A stretch of DNA of 35,670 nucleotides from Clostridiales bacterium. Its GTDB lineage: Bacteria > Bacillota > Clostridia > Christensenellales > Borkfalkiaceae. A program made the translations under genes and the position numbers. How positions within the stretch are numbered: position 1 is the first letter of the stretch; each line of letters starts with the position of its first letter. This document shows, in pieces, positions 16,295 through 24,388 of the stretch. The notes beneath the pieces are model-generated. The model was not told the origin of the DNA. It saw nothing but the letters and a program-made list of their open reading frames with translations, and made no database searches. The stretch spans positions 1 to 35,670 of the forward strand of contig SVIX01000007.1 of assembly GCA_015069285.1 (NCBI GenBank), given 5' to 3'.

Positions 16295-17407
16295 TTATCT
16301 GCAATATTCGTCTACGATGGCTTGCATTTTATCCAACTTGCTTACCATATCGTTGGCTAAAACCAAATGACATTTTGCCCTTGCTAAATTTTGGTCGGGA
16401 TAATGAATACGGAAATACTTGTCCCCGTTGAGATAATCGGTTAAAAAACGCGCGCCACATTCCGCCGTCATCGCAAGCGCGCCAAGCGCAAGCGTACTCG
16501 TTTCCGCCTCCGTCATTCGCCCGTTCAAGGCTTTGACAAATCCGCGGGTCAACGCTTGGTATTTATCAAAATCCAACGCAATCTTAGACAAATCTTTTTC
16601 GTCTTCCCCCGCAGTAGAGGCAGATATACGGATAGCGTCCCCGAAATCAAACGCCACCAATCCGGGCATTACCGTATCCAAATCAATCACCGATAAACGC
16701 TTTTTCGTTTCCGCGTCAAACAAAACGTTACTCGTTTTGGTATCGTTATGCGTCACGCGTAACGGCAAAAATTTCTCTTGATACAAACGGTAAGGCTTTG
16801 TCGCTAAGCTTTCCAATTTTTTATAACCTTCCAAAATATCCGTCACTTCGCGCAGGCGGTTCGCCTCGTCCTTTTTCACCGCCTCGTATAACGCCTCGTA
16901 GCGTTTTACCGTGTTATGGAAATGCGGAATAACGATATGTAAGTCTTGCACGGGGAAATCGGCTAAATGCGTTTGAAATTCCCCAAACGCCTTGCCCGCC
17001 TCTTCGATAACGGATAAATCTTCCGTTTTAAGAAAGGATACGGACCTTTCAATAAAATGACAACAACGCCAAAACGAACCGTCTTTTAGCGTAACGTAAT
17101 AATTTCCGTCAACCGTTTGTAAATATTGCAGTACCCTACGCCCTACTTCTTGCCCGCTCGTTTGCATTTTTTTGCGGATAAACTCCGTAACGGAAACGAT
17201 GTTTTGCATCATCTCGACGGGATTTTTAAATACGTACGTATTTATCTTTTGCACGATATATCTTTTCCCGCTTTGAAACCGTACTTCATAAGTAACGTTG
17301 ATATGTCCGCTGTTGATACGCTCCCAAGCCAAAAATTCGTCTTTAATTTGAAAAAGAGCGCAAACCTCCTTTAAGATTTGCGTTTCGTCCACCGTTAGAC
17401 CCGACAT
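16295..17407 (-). CDS. Aminoglycoside-phosphotransferase-fold kinase, N-acetylhexosamine 1-kinase-like
   Basis: The 370-residue product belongs to the APH/choline kinase superfamily. It has the nucleotide-loop segment INSGHINVTYEV (about 31-42), the catalytic loop RVTHNDTKTSNVLFD with Asp222, and the metal motif SVIDLDTVMPGLVAFDFGDAIR with Asp244. The pattern HNDTK.SNVL..D.....VIDLDT..PG resembles NahK/LnpB-type N-acetylhexosamine kinases, which make sugar 1-phosphates. A small-sugar kinase role is therefore likely but unproven. The upstream in-frame ATG at 17518 would add 37 poorly conserved residues. The start at 17407 has a GGGGGAG site and lies just after its promoter. It stands alone between two terminator/promoter regions. 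Confidence 0.8.
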   Translation of the reverse strand: MSGLTVDETQILKEVCALFQIKDEFLAWERINSGHINVTYEVRFQSGKRYIVQKINTYVFKNPVEMMQNIVSVTEFIRKKMQTSGQEVGRRVLQYLQTVDGNYYVTLKDGSFWRCCHFIERSVSFLKTEDLSVIEEAGKAFGEFQTHLADFPVQDLHIVIPHFHNTVKRYEALYEAVKKDEANRLREVTDILEGYKKLESLATKPYRLYQEKFLPLRVTHNDTKTSNVLFDAETKKRLSVIDLDTVMPGLVAFDFGDAIRISASTAGEDEKDLSKIALDFDKYQALTRGFVKALNGRMTEAETSTLALGALAMTAECGARFLTDYLNGDKYFRIHYPDQNLARAKCHLVLANDMVSKLDKMQAIVDEYCR

Positions 17408-17458
17408 ATTGCTCCCCCTTGACTTATATTCAACCAACGTCTTACTGCTAACTAAATC

Positions 17459-17487
17459 ATTATACCACTTTCTTTTTTGCTCGTCAA
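17459..17487 (-). promoter_or_regulatory. Sigma-A promoter of the kinase-like gene
   Basis: On the minus strand TTGACG (17487-17482), a 17-base spacer and TATAAT (17464-17459). This also supports the start at 17407 rather than 17518, because the upstream ATG would lie outside the transcript. Confidence 0.88.
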
Positions 17488-17537
17488 TCCTTTTTGTCAA
17501 AAAAAATATTTTTTGCATAATACGTATTCGTTTTTTT

Positions 17538-17552
17538 CATACTTTTAGTATG
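17538..17552 (+). promoter_or_regulatory. -10-like box abutting the deacetylase start codon
   Basis: CATACT (17538-17543), six bases, then ATG (17550-17552), with no Shine-Dalgarno. The whole site CATACT-TTT-AGTATG is a perfect inverted repeat. The -35 is weak (TTGCAT at 17513-17518, 19 bases away). An alternative upstream promoter is TTGTCA (17494-17499), 16 bases, CATAAT (17516-17521), giving a leader of about 22 nt. Confidence 0.4.
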
Positions 17553-18374
17553 CAAAAACTTCTTTTTCATTCTTTCCTTTTTACGCTTTGCGCGTCCTTA
17601 TGTCTTTCCGCGTGCCAACAAACGCACGCCTATTCCTCTGAAACGAGCGAACTTTCCCAAGAACTTATCGTAGAACCCACGCAACCGAGCGACCCGACGC
17701 TTTGGGACGTTTCGTCGACGGATATATCCCAACTTGCGCCCGACAAAAAATACGTTGCTTTCTCTTTCGACGACGCGCCGGGCAAGACGTTGGAAAATAT
17801 ACTTGCCGTATTTGCAGACTTCAACGAAAACAATCCTGACTGCGTTGCAACCGCCACTCTCTTTTGCAACGGTAGACTTATTAACGCTACTTCTTCGCAC
17901 GTACTTTCGATGGCTACGCTTTTAGGTTGGGAATTGGGCAATCACACCTATTCGCATTGTGATTTGGCGTTACTGCCCGACGAGCGTTTACCCGAAGAAA
18001 TTACCACCGTAGACGAACAGCTTTGCGCCGTAGACGGGAAAGAAAAACATTTATTCCGAGCGCCGTACGGACGAATTACCCAAGAAGCGAAAGACTTCGT
18101 CGGCGTACCCGTTCTTAATTGGACGATTGACACTTTGGACTGGACGGGGATTCCCGCGGAAGAAATTTACAACGAGGTAATGAGCAAAGTGTACCAAGGC
18201 GCAATCGTGCTATTCCACGACGGATACGCGCAAACCGTGCGCGCGCTCAAACGCTTATTGCCCGACCTTAAAAAGAGCGGTTACCAAATCGTCGGTATTT
18301 CGCAAATGGCGAAAGCGCACGGTTGTCAATTAAAAAACGGCACCGAATATATCCGATGCCGTCCGCAAAACTAA
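17550..18374 (+). CDS. Lipoprotein polysaccharide deacetylase (NodB/CE4 family)
   Basis: Probably removes acetyl groups from a cell-wall or other polysaccharide outside the membrane. The 274-residue product starts with a lipoprotein signal (MQKLLFHSFLFTLCASLCLSAC, lipobox LSAC, Cys about residue 22) and a Ser/Thr/Pro-rich linker. The NodB domain has motif 1 FSFDDAPG (catalytic/metal aspartates), motif 2 HTYSHCD (metal histidines), motif 3 RAPYGR, motif 4 DTLDW and motif 5 LFHDGY. ATG at 17550 gives the signal peptide. A longer frame opens upstream but is not signal-like. There is no ribosome binding site. A CATACT box lies six bases before the ATG, suggesting a leaderless transcript. A weak stem (18337-18362) spans the 3' end. 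Confidence 0.9.
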   Translation: MQKLLFHSFLFTLCASLCLSACQQTHAYSSETSELSQELIVEPTQPSDPTLWDVSSTDISQLAPDKKYVAFSFDDAPGKTLENILAVFADFNENNPDCVATATLFCNGRLINATSSHVLSMATLLGWELGNHTYSHCDLALLPDERLPEEITTVDEQLCAVDGKEKHLFRAPYGRITQEAKDFVGVPVLNWTIDTLDWTGIPAEEIYNEVMSKVYQGAIVLFHDGYAQTVRALKRLLPDLKKSGYQIVGISQMAKAHGCQLKNGTEYIRCRPQN

Positions 18375-18389
18375 TTTTTAGGGTATTTC

Positions 18390-18935
18390 TTACTCGTATA
18401 CCGAACGCTTTAACACGCCGACGTACGGTAAATTTCTATACTCTTCCGCGTAATCCAAGCCGTAACCCACTACGAACTCGTCTTCAATGGTAAAGCAGGT
18501 GTATTCGGGTTCCATCGGCACTTCCCTGCGTTCGGGTTTATCAAGGAGCGTGACGATATTAACGCTGTTCGGCAACCGCGCGTTGAGCAATTTTTTCAAT
18601 TTATAAAGGGTATTCCCCGAATCGATAATATCTTCGACAATCAACACGTCGCGACCTTGAATATCCGTCGATAAATCCTTTTTTACCGTCAGTTCGCCCG
18701 TCGATTTCGTGCCGTTCCCGTAAGAAGAAACAGCCATAAAATCAATCGTAAGCGGTGTTTTCATCTGCCGAATTAAATCGGAAAAGAAGACGACGCTCCC
18801 CTTTAATATACACACGACGACGGGTTTTCTTCCCTGATACAGTTTATCCAACTGCTTTGCTACCGCCTTTATTCTTTTGGCGATTTGTTTTGCCGTCAAC
18901 ATAACGTATTCGACGTCTTGGTGGATTTCTTCCAT
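18390..18935 (-). CDS. hpt: Hypoxanthine phosphoribosyltransferase
   Basis: Purine salvage: hypoxanthine or guanine plus PRPP to IMP or GMP. The 181-residue product has the PRPP motif VLIVEDIIDSGNTL (about 97-110), the flexible loop SSYGNGTKSTG (about 70-80), the KGSVVF loop and the purine-binding end FVVGYGLDYAEEYRNLPYVGVL. Length is typical (about 180). It follows tilS by 16 bases with an AAAGGAG site; tilS-hpt is a classic Firmicute pair. Its stop faces the deacetylase stop 15 bases away. Confidence 0.97.
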   Translation of the reverse strand: MEEIHQDVEYVMLTAKQIAKRIKAVAKQLDKLYQGRKPVVVCILKGSVVFFSDLIRQMKTPLTIDFMAVSSYGNGTKSTGELTVKKDLSTDIQGRDVLIVEDIIDSGNTLYKLKKLLNARLPNSVNIVTLLDKPERREVPMEPEYTCFTIEDEFVVGYGLDYAEEYRNLPYVGVLKRSVYE

Positions 18936-18951
18936 TGTAAAAAATTCTCCT

Positions 18952-20274
18952 TTATCGTTTTTCTATCGTAAGATACGCTACGCGTTTGGTGTCGGAAGTA
19001 ACTTTGACTTCTTCCGCAATCTCCACACCGCACACGGCGTATACTTTCCCGCCGTCCTTTTCCGCAATTAGCGGTAGCCATTCCCGTTCTGAAACGGGGA
19101 TTTTTTTCTCGTTAAAATATTTCTTCAAACTTTTCGTCGTTCCGCCGAAGGTCTTTATCTCGTCCCCTTCTTCACGGAAACGAAAGGTCGCGCTTTTAGG
19201 CAATTTATCTAAATCCAACTTCAAAACTTTCCAATCGCCCGCGCGCTCTTTGGGTAAGGCAAGCTCTACTTTCACCAAATACCTGCCCCCGTCAAACCCC
19301 TTTTCGTTAAAAGGCATAGCAAGGGGCTTTTTCTTTTGCGTAAATTCTTTTTCTTTTTTTAAGAAAAACGCAATACCGTGCAAGGTTTTTTCCGCCAAAA
19401 GGTTTTTCGGCAAACAAAGATACGCCCCCCGTTCGGCTTTTTGCAAAACGAACGCGTCCTCCAAATGTCGCGCCGTGTAATCCTTTTCTATCCCTAAAGC
19501 TTTTATCGCCGTCAGGCAAGCGCGACGGAACAAAGGTTTACAATCGGAAAACGCCACGACGAACCGACCGTCCCCCTCCTTTTTTAAAAGCTTTTGACTT
19601 TCGCCGTATAAATACTCGTCGTCCTCGCCTGCAAGCAACGCAAACCGCGCCAAATTTTCTATCGCGCCCGGCACGGCGTTTTCCAACGCAGGCAATACCT
19701 CTAAACGCAGTTTATTCCGCGTTGCGTCACGTTCAAAATTCGTTTTATCCACGCAATAGGCTAATCCGCGTTCTTTTGCGTAGTCGATAATTTCCGACTT
19801 CTTCCAAGAAAGCAAGGGGCGAAGAAAGCGTCCGCTTTCCTCTTTCATTCCGCGCGCCCCCGTCAACGACGTTCCGCGCGCAAGGCGAAAAAGCACCGTC
19901 TCCGCTTCGTCGTTTTGATGATGCGCCAACGCAATATAATCCGTCTTATCCGTCGTTATCAATTCCCTAAATTTTTCATAGCGGAAATTACGCGCCACCG
20001 TTTCCAAACTTTCTTTGTCCGTTTTAGCTTTTTCAAGACAGTTTTCGCGGAACACGAACAACGGTACGCCCCAACGCGCGCAAAGCTCTTGCGTGAAACG
20101 CATATCGTCCACGCTTTCCGCTCCGCGTATACCGTGTTCCATATGCGTCGCGCACACCAAGTAACCGTACTTCTCCGCCCGTTCCTGCAAATAATGCAAC
20201 AACACGACGGAATCCACGCCACCGCTTACCGCCACGCATATCCGTTTCCCGTAAAACCCGTCTAATTTCATCAT
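18952..20274 (-). CDS. tilS: tRNA(Ile)-lysidine synthetase
   Basis: Converts C34 of the CAU-anticodon isoleucine tRNA to lysidine with ATP and lysine, so that AUA is read as Ile. The 440-residue product has the N-type ATP pyrophosphatase P-loop SGGVDS (residues 17-22), THMEHGIRG, ALAHHQNDEAETVLFRLARG and ARGMKEESGRFLRPLL, followed by the linker and C-terminal TilS domains ending near FRFREEGDEIKTFGGTTKSLKKYF. The start is one of two adjacent ATGs (20274 or 20271). There is no ribosome binding site, and the -10 box ends six bases upstream, so the mRNA is probably leaderless. Confidence 0.95.
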   Translation of the reverse strand: MMKLDGFYGKRICVAVSGGVDSVVLLHYLQERAEKYGYLVCATHMEHGIRGAESVDDMRFTQELCARWGVPLFVFRENCLEKAKTDKESLETVARNFRYEKFRELITTDKTDYIALAHHQNDEAETVLFRLARGTSLTGARGMKEESGRFLRPLLSWKKSEIIDYAKERGLAYCVDKTNFERDATRNKLRLEVLPALENAVPGAIENLARFALLAGEDDEYLYGESQKLLKKEGDGRFVVAFSDCKPLFRRACLTAIKALGIEKDYTARHLEDAFVLQKAERGAYLCLPKNLLAEKTLHGIAFFLKKEKEFTQKKKPLAMPFNEKGFDGGRYLVKVELALPKERAGDWKVLKLDLDKLPKSATFRFREEGDEIKTFGGTTKSLKKYFNEKKIPVSEREWLPLIAEKDGGKVYAVCGVEIAEEVKVTSDTKRVAYLTIEKR

Positions 20275-20280
20275 ACTTTC

Positions 20281-20309
20281 AGTATAACACTTTCCCCGCT
20301 TTTTTGCAA
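20281..20309 (-). promoter_or_regulatory. Promoter of tilS-hpt, likely leaderless
   Basis: On the minus strand TTGCAA (20309-20304), a 17-base spacer, and TATACT (20286-20281) preceded by TGT (extended -10). The tilS ATG begins six bases after the -10 box, which is where transcription should start. No Shine-Dalgarno sequence fits in the gap. Confidence 0.75.
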
Positions 20310-20347
20310 GGATTTAACGAAGAATATTCTAATTATTTCCAAAACGA

Positions 20348-20380
20348 TAAATCCGCTCCCTCTATTTGGGAGCGGATTTA
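20348..20380. terminator. Intrinsic terminator after adhE
   Basis: Perfect 13-base arms TAAATCCGCTCCC (20348-20360) and GGGAGCGGATTTA (20368-20380), 7-base loop, five bases after the adhE stop. The U-tail is short and interrupted on both sides. By position it ends adhE and shields the tilS promoter. Confidence 0.8.
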
Positions 20381-20385
20381 CCCTT

Positions 20386-22992
20386 TTAATCCCCGTAATA
20401 CGCTTTACGGTATAATTCCTTGATTTCCGTTACGAGCGGATACCGAGGATTTGCGCCCGTGCATTGGTCGTCGAAGGCGTCGTGGCTCATTTTATCCAAA
20501 CTCGCCAAAAATTCCTCTTCCGTGCCCTTATCCCCAATCGCCTCCCGAATGGTTTTAGGGAGCTGTAATTTTTCCCGTATTTCGTCAATTTTTTTCAACA
20601 AACTTTCAAACAACGCCTCGTCCGTATCGCCCGCTAAACGCAACCGCCTCGCCACCTTTGCATACCGTCTAAGACAATCGGGATAGGCGTATTGCGGAAA
20701 AGTGCCCATCTTTTGGGGCGTCTTTTCGGCGTTGAACTGCATTACGGGTAGGAGCAACAAGGAATTTGCAAGCCCGTGCGGTAAATGCCAATACGCGCCG
20801 AGTTTATGCGCCATAGAATGGCACAACCCTAAAAACGCGTTCGCAAAAGCAAGTCCTGCCATCGTGGAGGCGTTGGCGACCTTTTCTCTCGCCTCCAAAT
20901 CCGCTCCGCCCTTCTCGAATGCGCGGGGCAGGTATTCGACGAGTAAGCTTATCGCCTCGTAAGCAAGCGCGTCGGTGTAGTCGGAGGCAACCATAGACGC
21001 CACCGCCTCTATCGCGTGGGAAAGCGCGTCAAACCCTGCGTTTGCCGTCAACGATTTGGGAATATCCAACATCAATTCCACGTCGCAAATTGCTATATTG
21101 GGCAACAATTCGTAATCGGCAAGCGGATATTTCGCGCCCGTTTTTTCGTCGGTAATTACCGCAAAAGGCGTTACCTCGCTCCCCGTCCCAGCCGTCGTAG
21201 GAATTGCGACGAACAACGCTTTCTTGCCCATTTTCGGGAAACCGTACACCCGTTTTCGAATATCCATAAACCGAAGCGACAATTCCTCAAATCGCACGTC
21301 TGGATACTCGTACAATACCCACATAATTTTTCCTGCGTCCAACGGCGACCCTCCGCCGAGCGCGATAATCACGTCGGGCGAAAATTCCGTCATTCGTTTC
21401 GCGCCCGCTTTCGCGCACGCAAGCGTGGGGTCGGGCGTCACCTCGAAAAATTCGGTATGCGTTATTCCCAGCTCGTCCAAACTTTGCGTGACCTTTTCGC
21501 ATACGCCGTGGTCGTATAAAAACTTATCCGTTACGATAAACGCGCGCTTTTTTCGGTAAAGAGAATCCCCAAGTTCGGCAAGCGCCGTTTTCAAACAACC
21601 GCGCTTGAAATACAACTTTTCAGGCGAACGCAACCATAACATATTCTCCCTGCGTTCCGCCACCGTTTTGATATTGATAAGTTCTTTAATCCCCACGTTT
21701 TCGCTGACGCTGTTTCCGCCCCAAGACCCACAGCCCAAGGTAAGCGACGGATTTAAACGGAAGTTATACAAATCCCCGATTCCGCCCTGCGAAGAGGGCG
21801 TATTTACCAAAATACGGCAGGTTTTCATGCGCGCGCAAAATTCTTCTAATCGTTCCTTTTGTTTGCGCTCGTCGAGGAAAATAGAGGCGGTATGTCCTAA
21901 TCCACCGCCTTTCACGAGCGCGTCCGCTTTTTCAAGCGCGTCGGAGAAGTTTTCCGCTTTATACATAGCCAACACGGGCGAAAGTTTTTCTTTCGCAAAC
22001 GGCTCGTCTTCGGCGGTTGACTGTACCTCTCCTATCAGGACTTTGCAATTTTCTTCCACCTGCAAACCGCAAAGCTTTGCGATATCCCGCGCCGACTGTC
22101 CGACGATATTCGGATTTAATTTCCCCTCGCCGAACATAAGCGTACGCATTTTTTGCAACTCGTCCGATTTCAAAAAATACGCGCCCTGCGCAATAAACTC
22201 TTCCTTTACCTGTCGGTATATCTCTTTCGCCACCACAACCGCTTGTTCGGACGCGCAAATCATACCGTTATCAAACGTTTTGGAATGTAAAACGGAAGAT
22301 ACGGCAAGTCGAATATCCGCGCTTTCGTCTATGAGCGCAGGCGTATTGCCCGCGCCTACGCCGATGGCAGGTTTTCCCGACGAATACGCCGCGCGTACCA
22401 TCTGCGGTCCTCCCGTCGCCAAAATAATATCCGCCTCTTGCATCAACTTTGCCGAACTTTCTACGCTCGGATTTTCTATCCAAGCGATAATATCTTCAGG
22501 CGCGCCAGCCTCAACCGCCGCCCGCAATACGGTTTTCGCCGCTTCTATCGTGCATTTTTTTGCGCGCGGATGGGGCGATAAAATCAAACCGTTCCGCGTT
22601 TTTAAACAAATCAAACACTTAAAAATCGCCGTAGAAGTGGGATTCGTCGTAGGAATCACCGCCGCCGCAACGCCAATCGGTTGCGCAATCCGCGTATATC
22701 CGTTCGCCTCGTCGCGCTCTATCACCCCACAGGTCTTTTCGTTCTTGTAGCGATTATAAATATATTCCGAGGCGTAATGATTTTTCAAAACCTTATCCTC
22801 GAATACCCCCATTCCCGTTTCTTCCACCGCCATTTGGGCAAGTTCCAAACGCATCGCGTTGGCGGTTATCGCCGCCGCCTTAAAAATTTCGTCTACCCGT
22901 TCTTGCGAATAGGTTGAAAAAATTTCCTGCGCCTTTTTGACCTTTGCCAATAACGATTCCAAAGAATCCCCTGTTAAAGTACTTTTCTGCAT
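20386..22992 (-). CDS. adhE: Bifunctional acetaldehyde-CoA/alcohol dehydrogenase AdhE
   Basis: Reduces acetyl-CoA to acetaldehyde and then ethanol, regenerating two NAD+ during fermentation. The 868-residue product has an N-terminal aldehyde dehydrogenase half with the catalytic cysteine in NGMICASEQ (about Cys246). It is followed by a linker and a C-terminal iron alcohol dehydrogenase half with IALGGGSPLDAGK, IPTTAGTGSEVTPFAVI, DALSHAIEAVAS and the metal-ligand region GLCHSMAHKLGAYWHLPHGLANSLLLLP. Length matches AdhE (about 870-890). The chosen ATG at 22992 (MQKSTLTGDSL) has GGGGGAGG upstream; nine earlier codons are in frame but unlikely. It lies directly after rex, its usual regulator. Confidence 0.97.
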   Translation of the reverse strand: MQKSTLTGDSLESLLAKVKKAQEIFSTYSQERVDEIFKAAAITANAMRLELAQMAVEETGMGVFEDKVLKNHYASEYIYNRYKNEKTCGVIERDEANGYTRIAQPIGVAAAVIPTTNPTSTAIFKCLICLKTRNGLILSPHPRAKKCTIEAAKTVLRAAVEAGAPEDIIAWIENPSVESSAKLMQEADIILATGGPQMVRAAYSSGKPAIGVGAGNTPALIDESADIRLAVSSVLHSKTFDNGMICASEQAVVVAKEIYRQVKEEFIAQGAYFLKSDELQKMRTLMFGEGKLNPNIVGQSARDIAKLCGLQVEENCKVLIGEVQSTAEDEPFAKEKLSPVLAMYKAENFSDALEKADALVKGGGLGHTASIFLDERKQKERLEEFCARMKTCRILVNTPSSQGGIGDLYNFRLNPSLTLGCGSWGGNSVSENVGIKELINIKTVAERRENMLWLRSPEKLYFKRGCLKTALAELGDSLYRKKRAFIVTDKFLYDHGVCEKVTQSLDELGITHTEFFEVTPDPTLACAKAGAKRMTEFSPDVIIALGGGSPLDAGKIMWVLYEYPDVRFEELSLRFMDIRKRVYGFPKMGKKALFVAIPTTAGTGSEVTPFAVITDEKTGAKYPLADYELLPNIAICDVELMLDIPKSLTANAGFDALSHAIEAVASMVASDYTDALAYEAISLLVEYLPRAFEKGGADLEAREKVANASTMAGLAFANAFLGLCHSMAHKLGAYWHLPHGLANSLLLLPVMQFNAEKTPQKMGTFPQYAYPDCLRRYAKVARRLRLAGDTDEALFESLLKKIDEIREKLQLPKTIREAIGDKGTEEEFLASLDKMSHDAFDDQCTGANPRYPLVTEIKELYRKAYYGD

Positions 22993-23040
22993 AAAATAAA
23001 ACCTCCCCCGCGCCGTCAAAGCTATCGCGTGAAAGGCAAT

Positions 23041-23073
23041 AAAAAAGACGGAACGCTATTCATTTCGTCCGTC
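23041..23073 (-). terminator. Terminator between rex and adhE, overlapping the rex stop
   Basis: On the minus strand GACGGACG (23073-23066) pairs with CGTTCCGTC (23055-23047) with one bulged base and a 10-base loop, followed by TTTTTT (23046-23041). The 5' arm and loop include the last rex codons. adhE has only about 50 bases between this element and its start, with no clear promoter there. Confidence 0.65.
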
Positions 23074-23718
23074 CGTTTTGTATAATTTTCCGGCAAGAAT
23101 GGCAAGCGACGCCGCCAAATCCTCGTTTTTTAGCACGATGTCTTTTGGCACGCGCAAGGGCGCTGGCGCAAAATTCCAAACCGCCTTAACGCCTGCGTCC
23201 ACCAACAGATTTAAAACGTCTTGCGCCGCGTGTTTGGGTACGGTAATAATGCCGATTTTGATTTTATGCTTTGCCACGAACGATTTCAGCGACGACAACG
23301 CTAAAATGCGTTTTCCTGCAACGCTCGTACCGATAAGCGCCTCGTTCACGTCAAACGCCGCGACGATTTTCAAACCGTTCCCCTTAAAACCTTCATAGCC
23401 GAGAAAGGCTCTACCCAAACCGCCTGCCCCGACGACGATTGCCTCGGATAAATTGTCGTACCCTAAGAATTTTTCAATATCTACGATAAGTCGAGCGATG
23501 GAAAAGCCCAATCTCGGTCTACCCGACTCCGAAGATACGAACGCCAAATCTTTTCGTACCAATACGGACGATACGGAAATATTTTGCGCAATTACCGTAG
23601 AAGAAATGTATTTCGCGCCCTTGGAATTTTCTTCTTGTAAATAATGCAGGTACAACGGCATTCTCGCAAGCGTCGCTTTGGATATCTTGCGTTCCTCGCC
23701 CGATTTTCTATTTTTCAT
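23056..23718 (-). CDS. rex: Redox-sensing transcriptional repressor Rex
   Basis: Rex binds DNA when NADH/NAD+ is low and releases fermentation genes such as adhE when NADH rises. The 220-residue product has an N-terminal winged-helix domain (about 1-80, ISKATLARMPLYLHYLQ and SSVLVRKDLAF) and a Rossmann domain with the NAD-binding loop VVGAGGLGRAFLGY (about 95-108). These are followed by the family patterns AAFDVNEALIG, IGIITVPKHAAQDVLNLLVDAGVKAVWNFAPAPL, and a final helix. The loop reads GAGGLG where many have GVGNLG, still glycine-rich. Its ATG overlaps the ABC ATPase stop by 11 bases, with GGAGG upstream. Confidence 0.95.
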   Translation of the reverse strand: MKNRKSGEERKISKATLARMPLYLHYLQEENSKGAKYISSTVIAQNISVSSVLVRKDLAFVSSESGRPRLGFSIARLIVDIEKFLGYDNLSEAIVVGAGGLGRAFLGYEGFKGNGLKIVAAFDVNEALIGTSVAGKRILALSSLKSFVAKHKIKIGIITVPKHAAQDVLNLLVDAGVKAVWNFAPAPLRVPKDIVLKNEDLAASLAILAGKLYKTDGRNE

Positions 23719-24388
23719 CTACCGCCTCCGTCAAAAGCGCATTCACAAAAGCTTGTTTTTGCGCGGAATATTCCCCGTACTCAGCAGGGAACGCGCTTCG
23801 TTCCACCCTACAATCGTACGCAATTTCACCGTTTTTTATATACACGACTCTATGCGCAAGCGCCCAAGCCTCTTCTATATCGTGCGTCACGAACACCACC
23901 GTCCGTTTTTTTGCTTGCCAAAGCTTGGCAAACACCTTCCACATCTTTATCTTTAACGGGGTATCTAACGAGGAAAACGGCTCGTCTAAAAGCAAAGTGT
24001 CCGCCTCCACGGCAAACGCTCTTGCCAAGGCTACCCGCTGTTTTTCTCCGCCCGAAAGCGTACCCGCCTTTTGCGTTTTTAACGGAAAAATCTCCGCATC
24101 TTTCAACGCGTCTTCTATGCGCTCCTCCGCGCAACCGACGTAGCGCAAATTCTCTTCTACCGTTAAATAGGGCAAAAGTCTTGATTCTTGAAAAACGAAC
24201 GCGCATTTCTTCGGCGCGTTTTCTATTTGCCCCTCGTATGTTTCCAATCCCGCCAAAATACGGAGCAAAGTCGTTTTGCCCACCCCGGACGGACCTAACA
24301 CGCAGGTAATTTCATCCTCGTCAAACGCAAAACCAAGCCCGTCGAATATCCGTTTTTTTCCGTACGCTTTGGAAATAATCCCTTTCAA
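23708..24388 (-). CDS. ABC transporter ATP-binding protein (SsuB/TauB/ThiZ type)
   Basis: Energises the import system formed with the next two genes. The 226-residue product has Walker A LGPSGVGKTT (31-40), the Q-loop FVFQESRLLPYLTVEENL, the signature LSGGEKQRVALARA, Walker B TLLLDEPFSSLD and the H-loop VTHDIEEA. This set is typical of the nitrate/sulfonate/taurine and thiamine-precursor subfamily. The open frame runs far upstream into the permease gene. The start chosen is TTG at 24388, with AAGGAGG five bases before it. It overlaps the permease stop by four bases (TTGA). Confidence 0.92.
   Translation of the reverse strand: MKGIISKAYGKKRIFDGLGFAFDEDEITCVLGPSGVGKTTLLRILAGLETYEGQIENAPKKCAFVFQESRLLPYLTVEENLRYVGCAEERIEDALKDAEIFPLKTQKAGTLSGGEKQRVALARAFAVEADTLLLDEPFSSLDTPLKIKMWKVFAKLWQAKKRTVVFVTHDIEEAWALAHRVVYIKNGEIAYDCRVERSAFPAEYGEYSAQKQAFVNALLTEAVDEK

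Noticed and set aside
17409..17549. Longer N-terminus for the deacetylase
   Set aside because: It would start within the divergent promoter region; the lipoprotein signal begins at 17550.
21605..22750. Long plus-strand frame (381 codons) over adhE
   Set aside because: Antisense to the aldehyde dehydrogenase half of AdhE; composition is typical of a shadow frame and it has no ribosome binding site or family motifs.
22993..23055. Rex-binding palindrome upstream of adhE
   Set aside because: No sequence resembling TTGTTAA-N4-TTAACAA was seen here or at the dut promoter.
23644..24309. Plus-strand frame of 221 codons over the ABC ATPase
   Set aside because: Shadow of the ATPase gene, which has all nucleotide-binding motifs on the minus strand.
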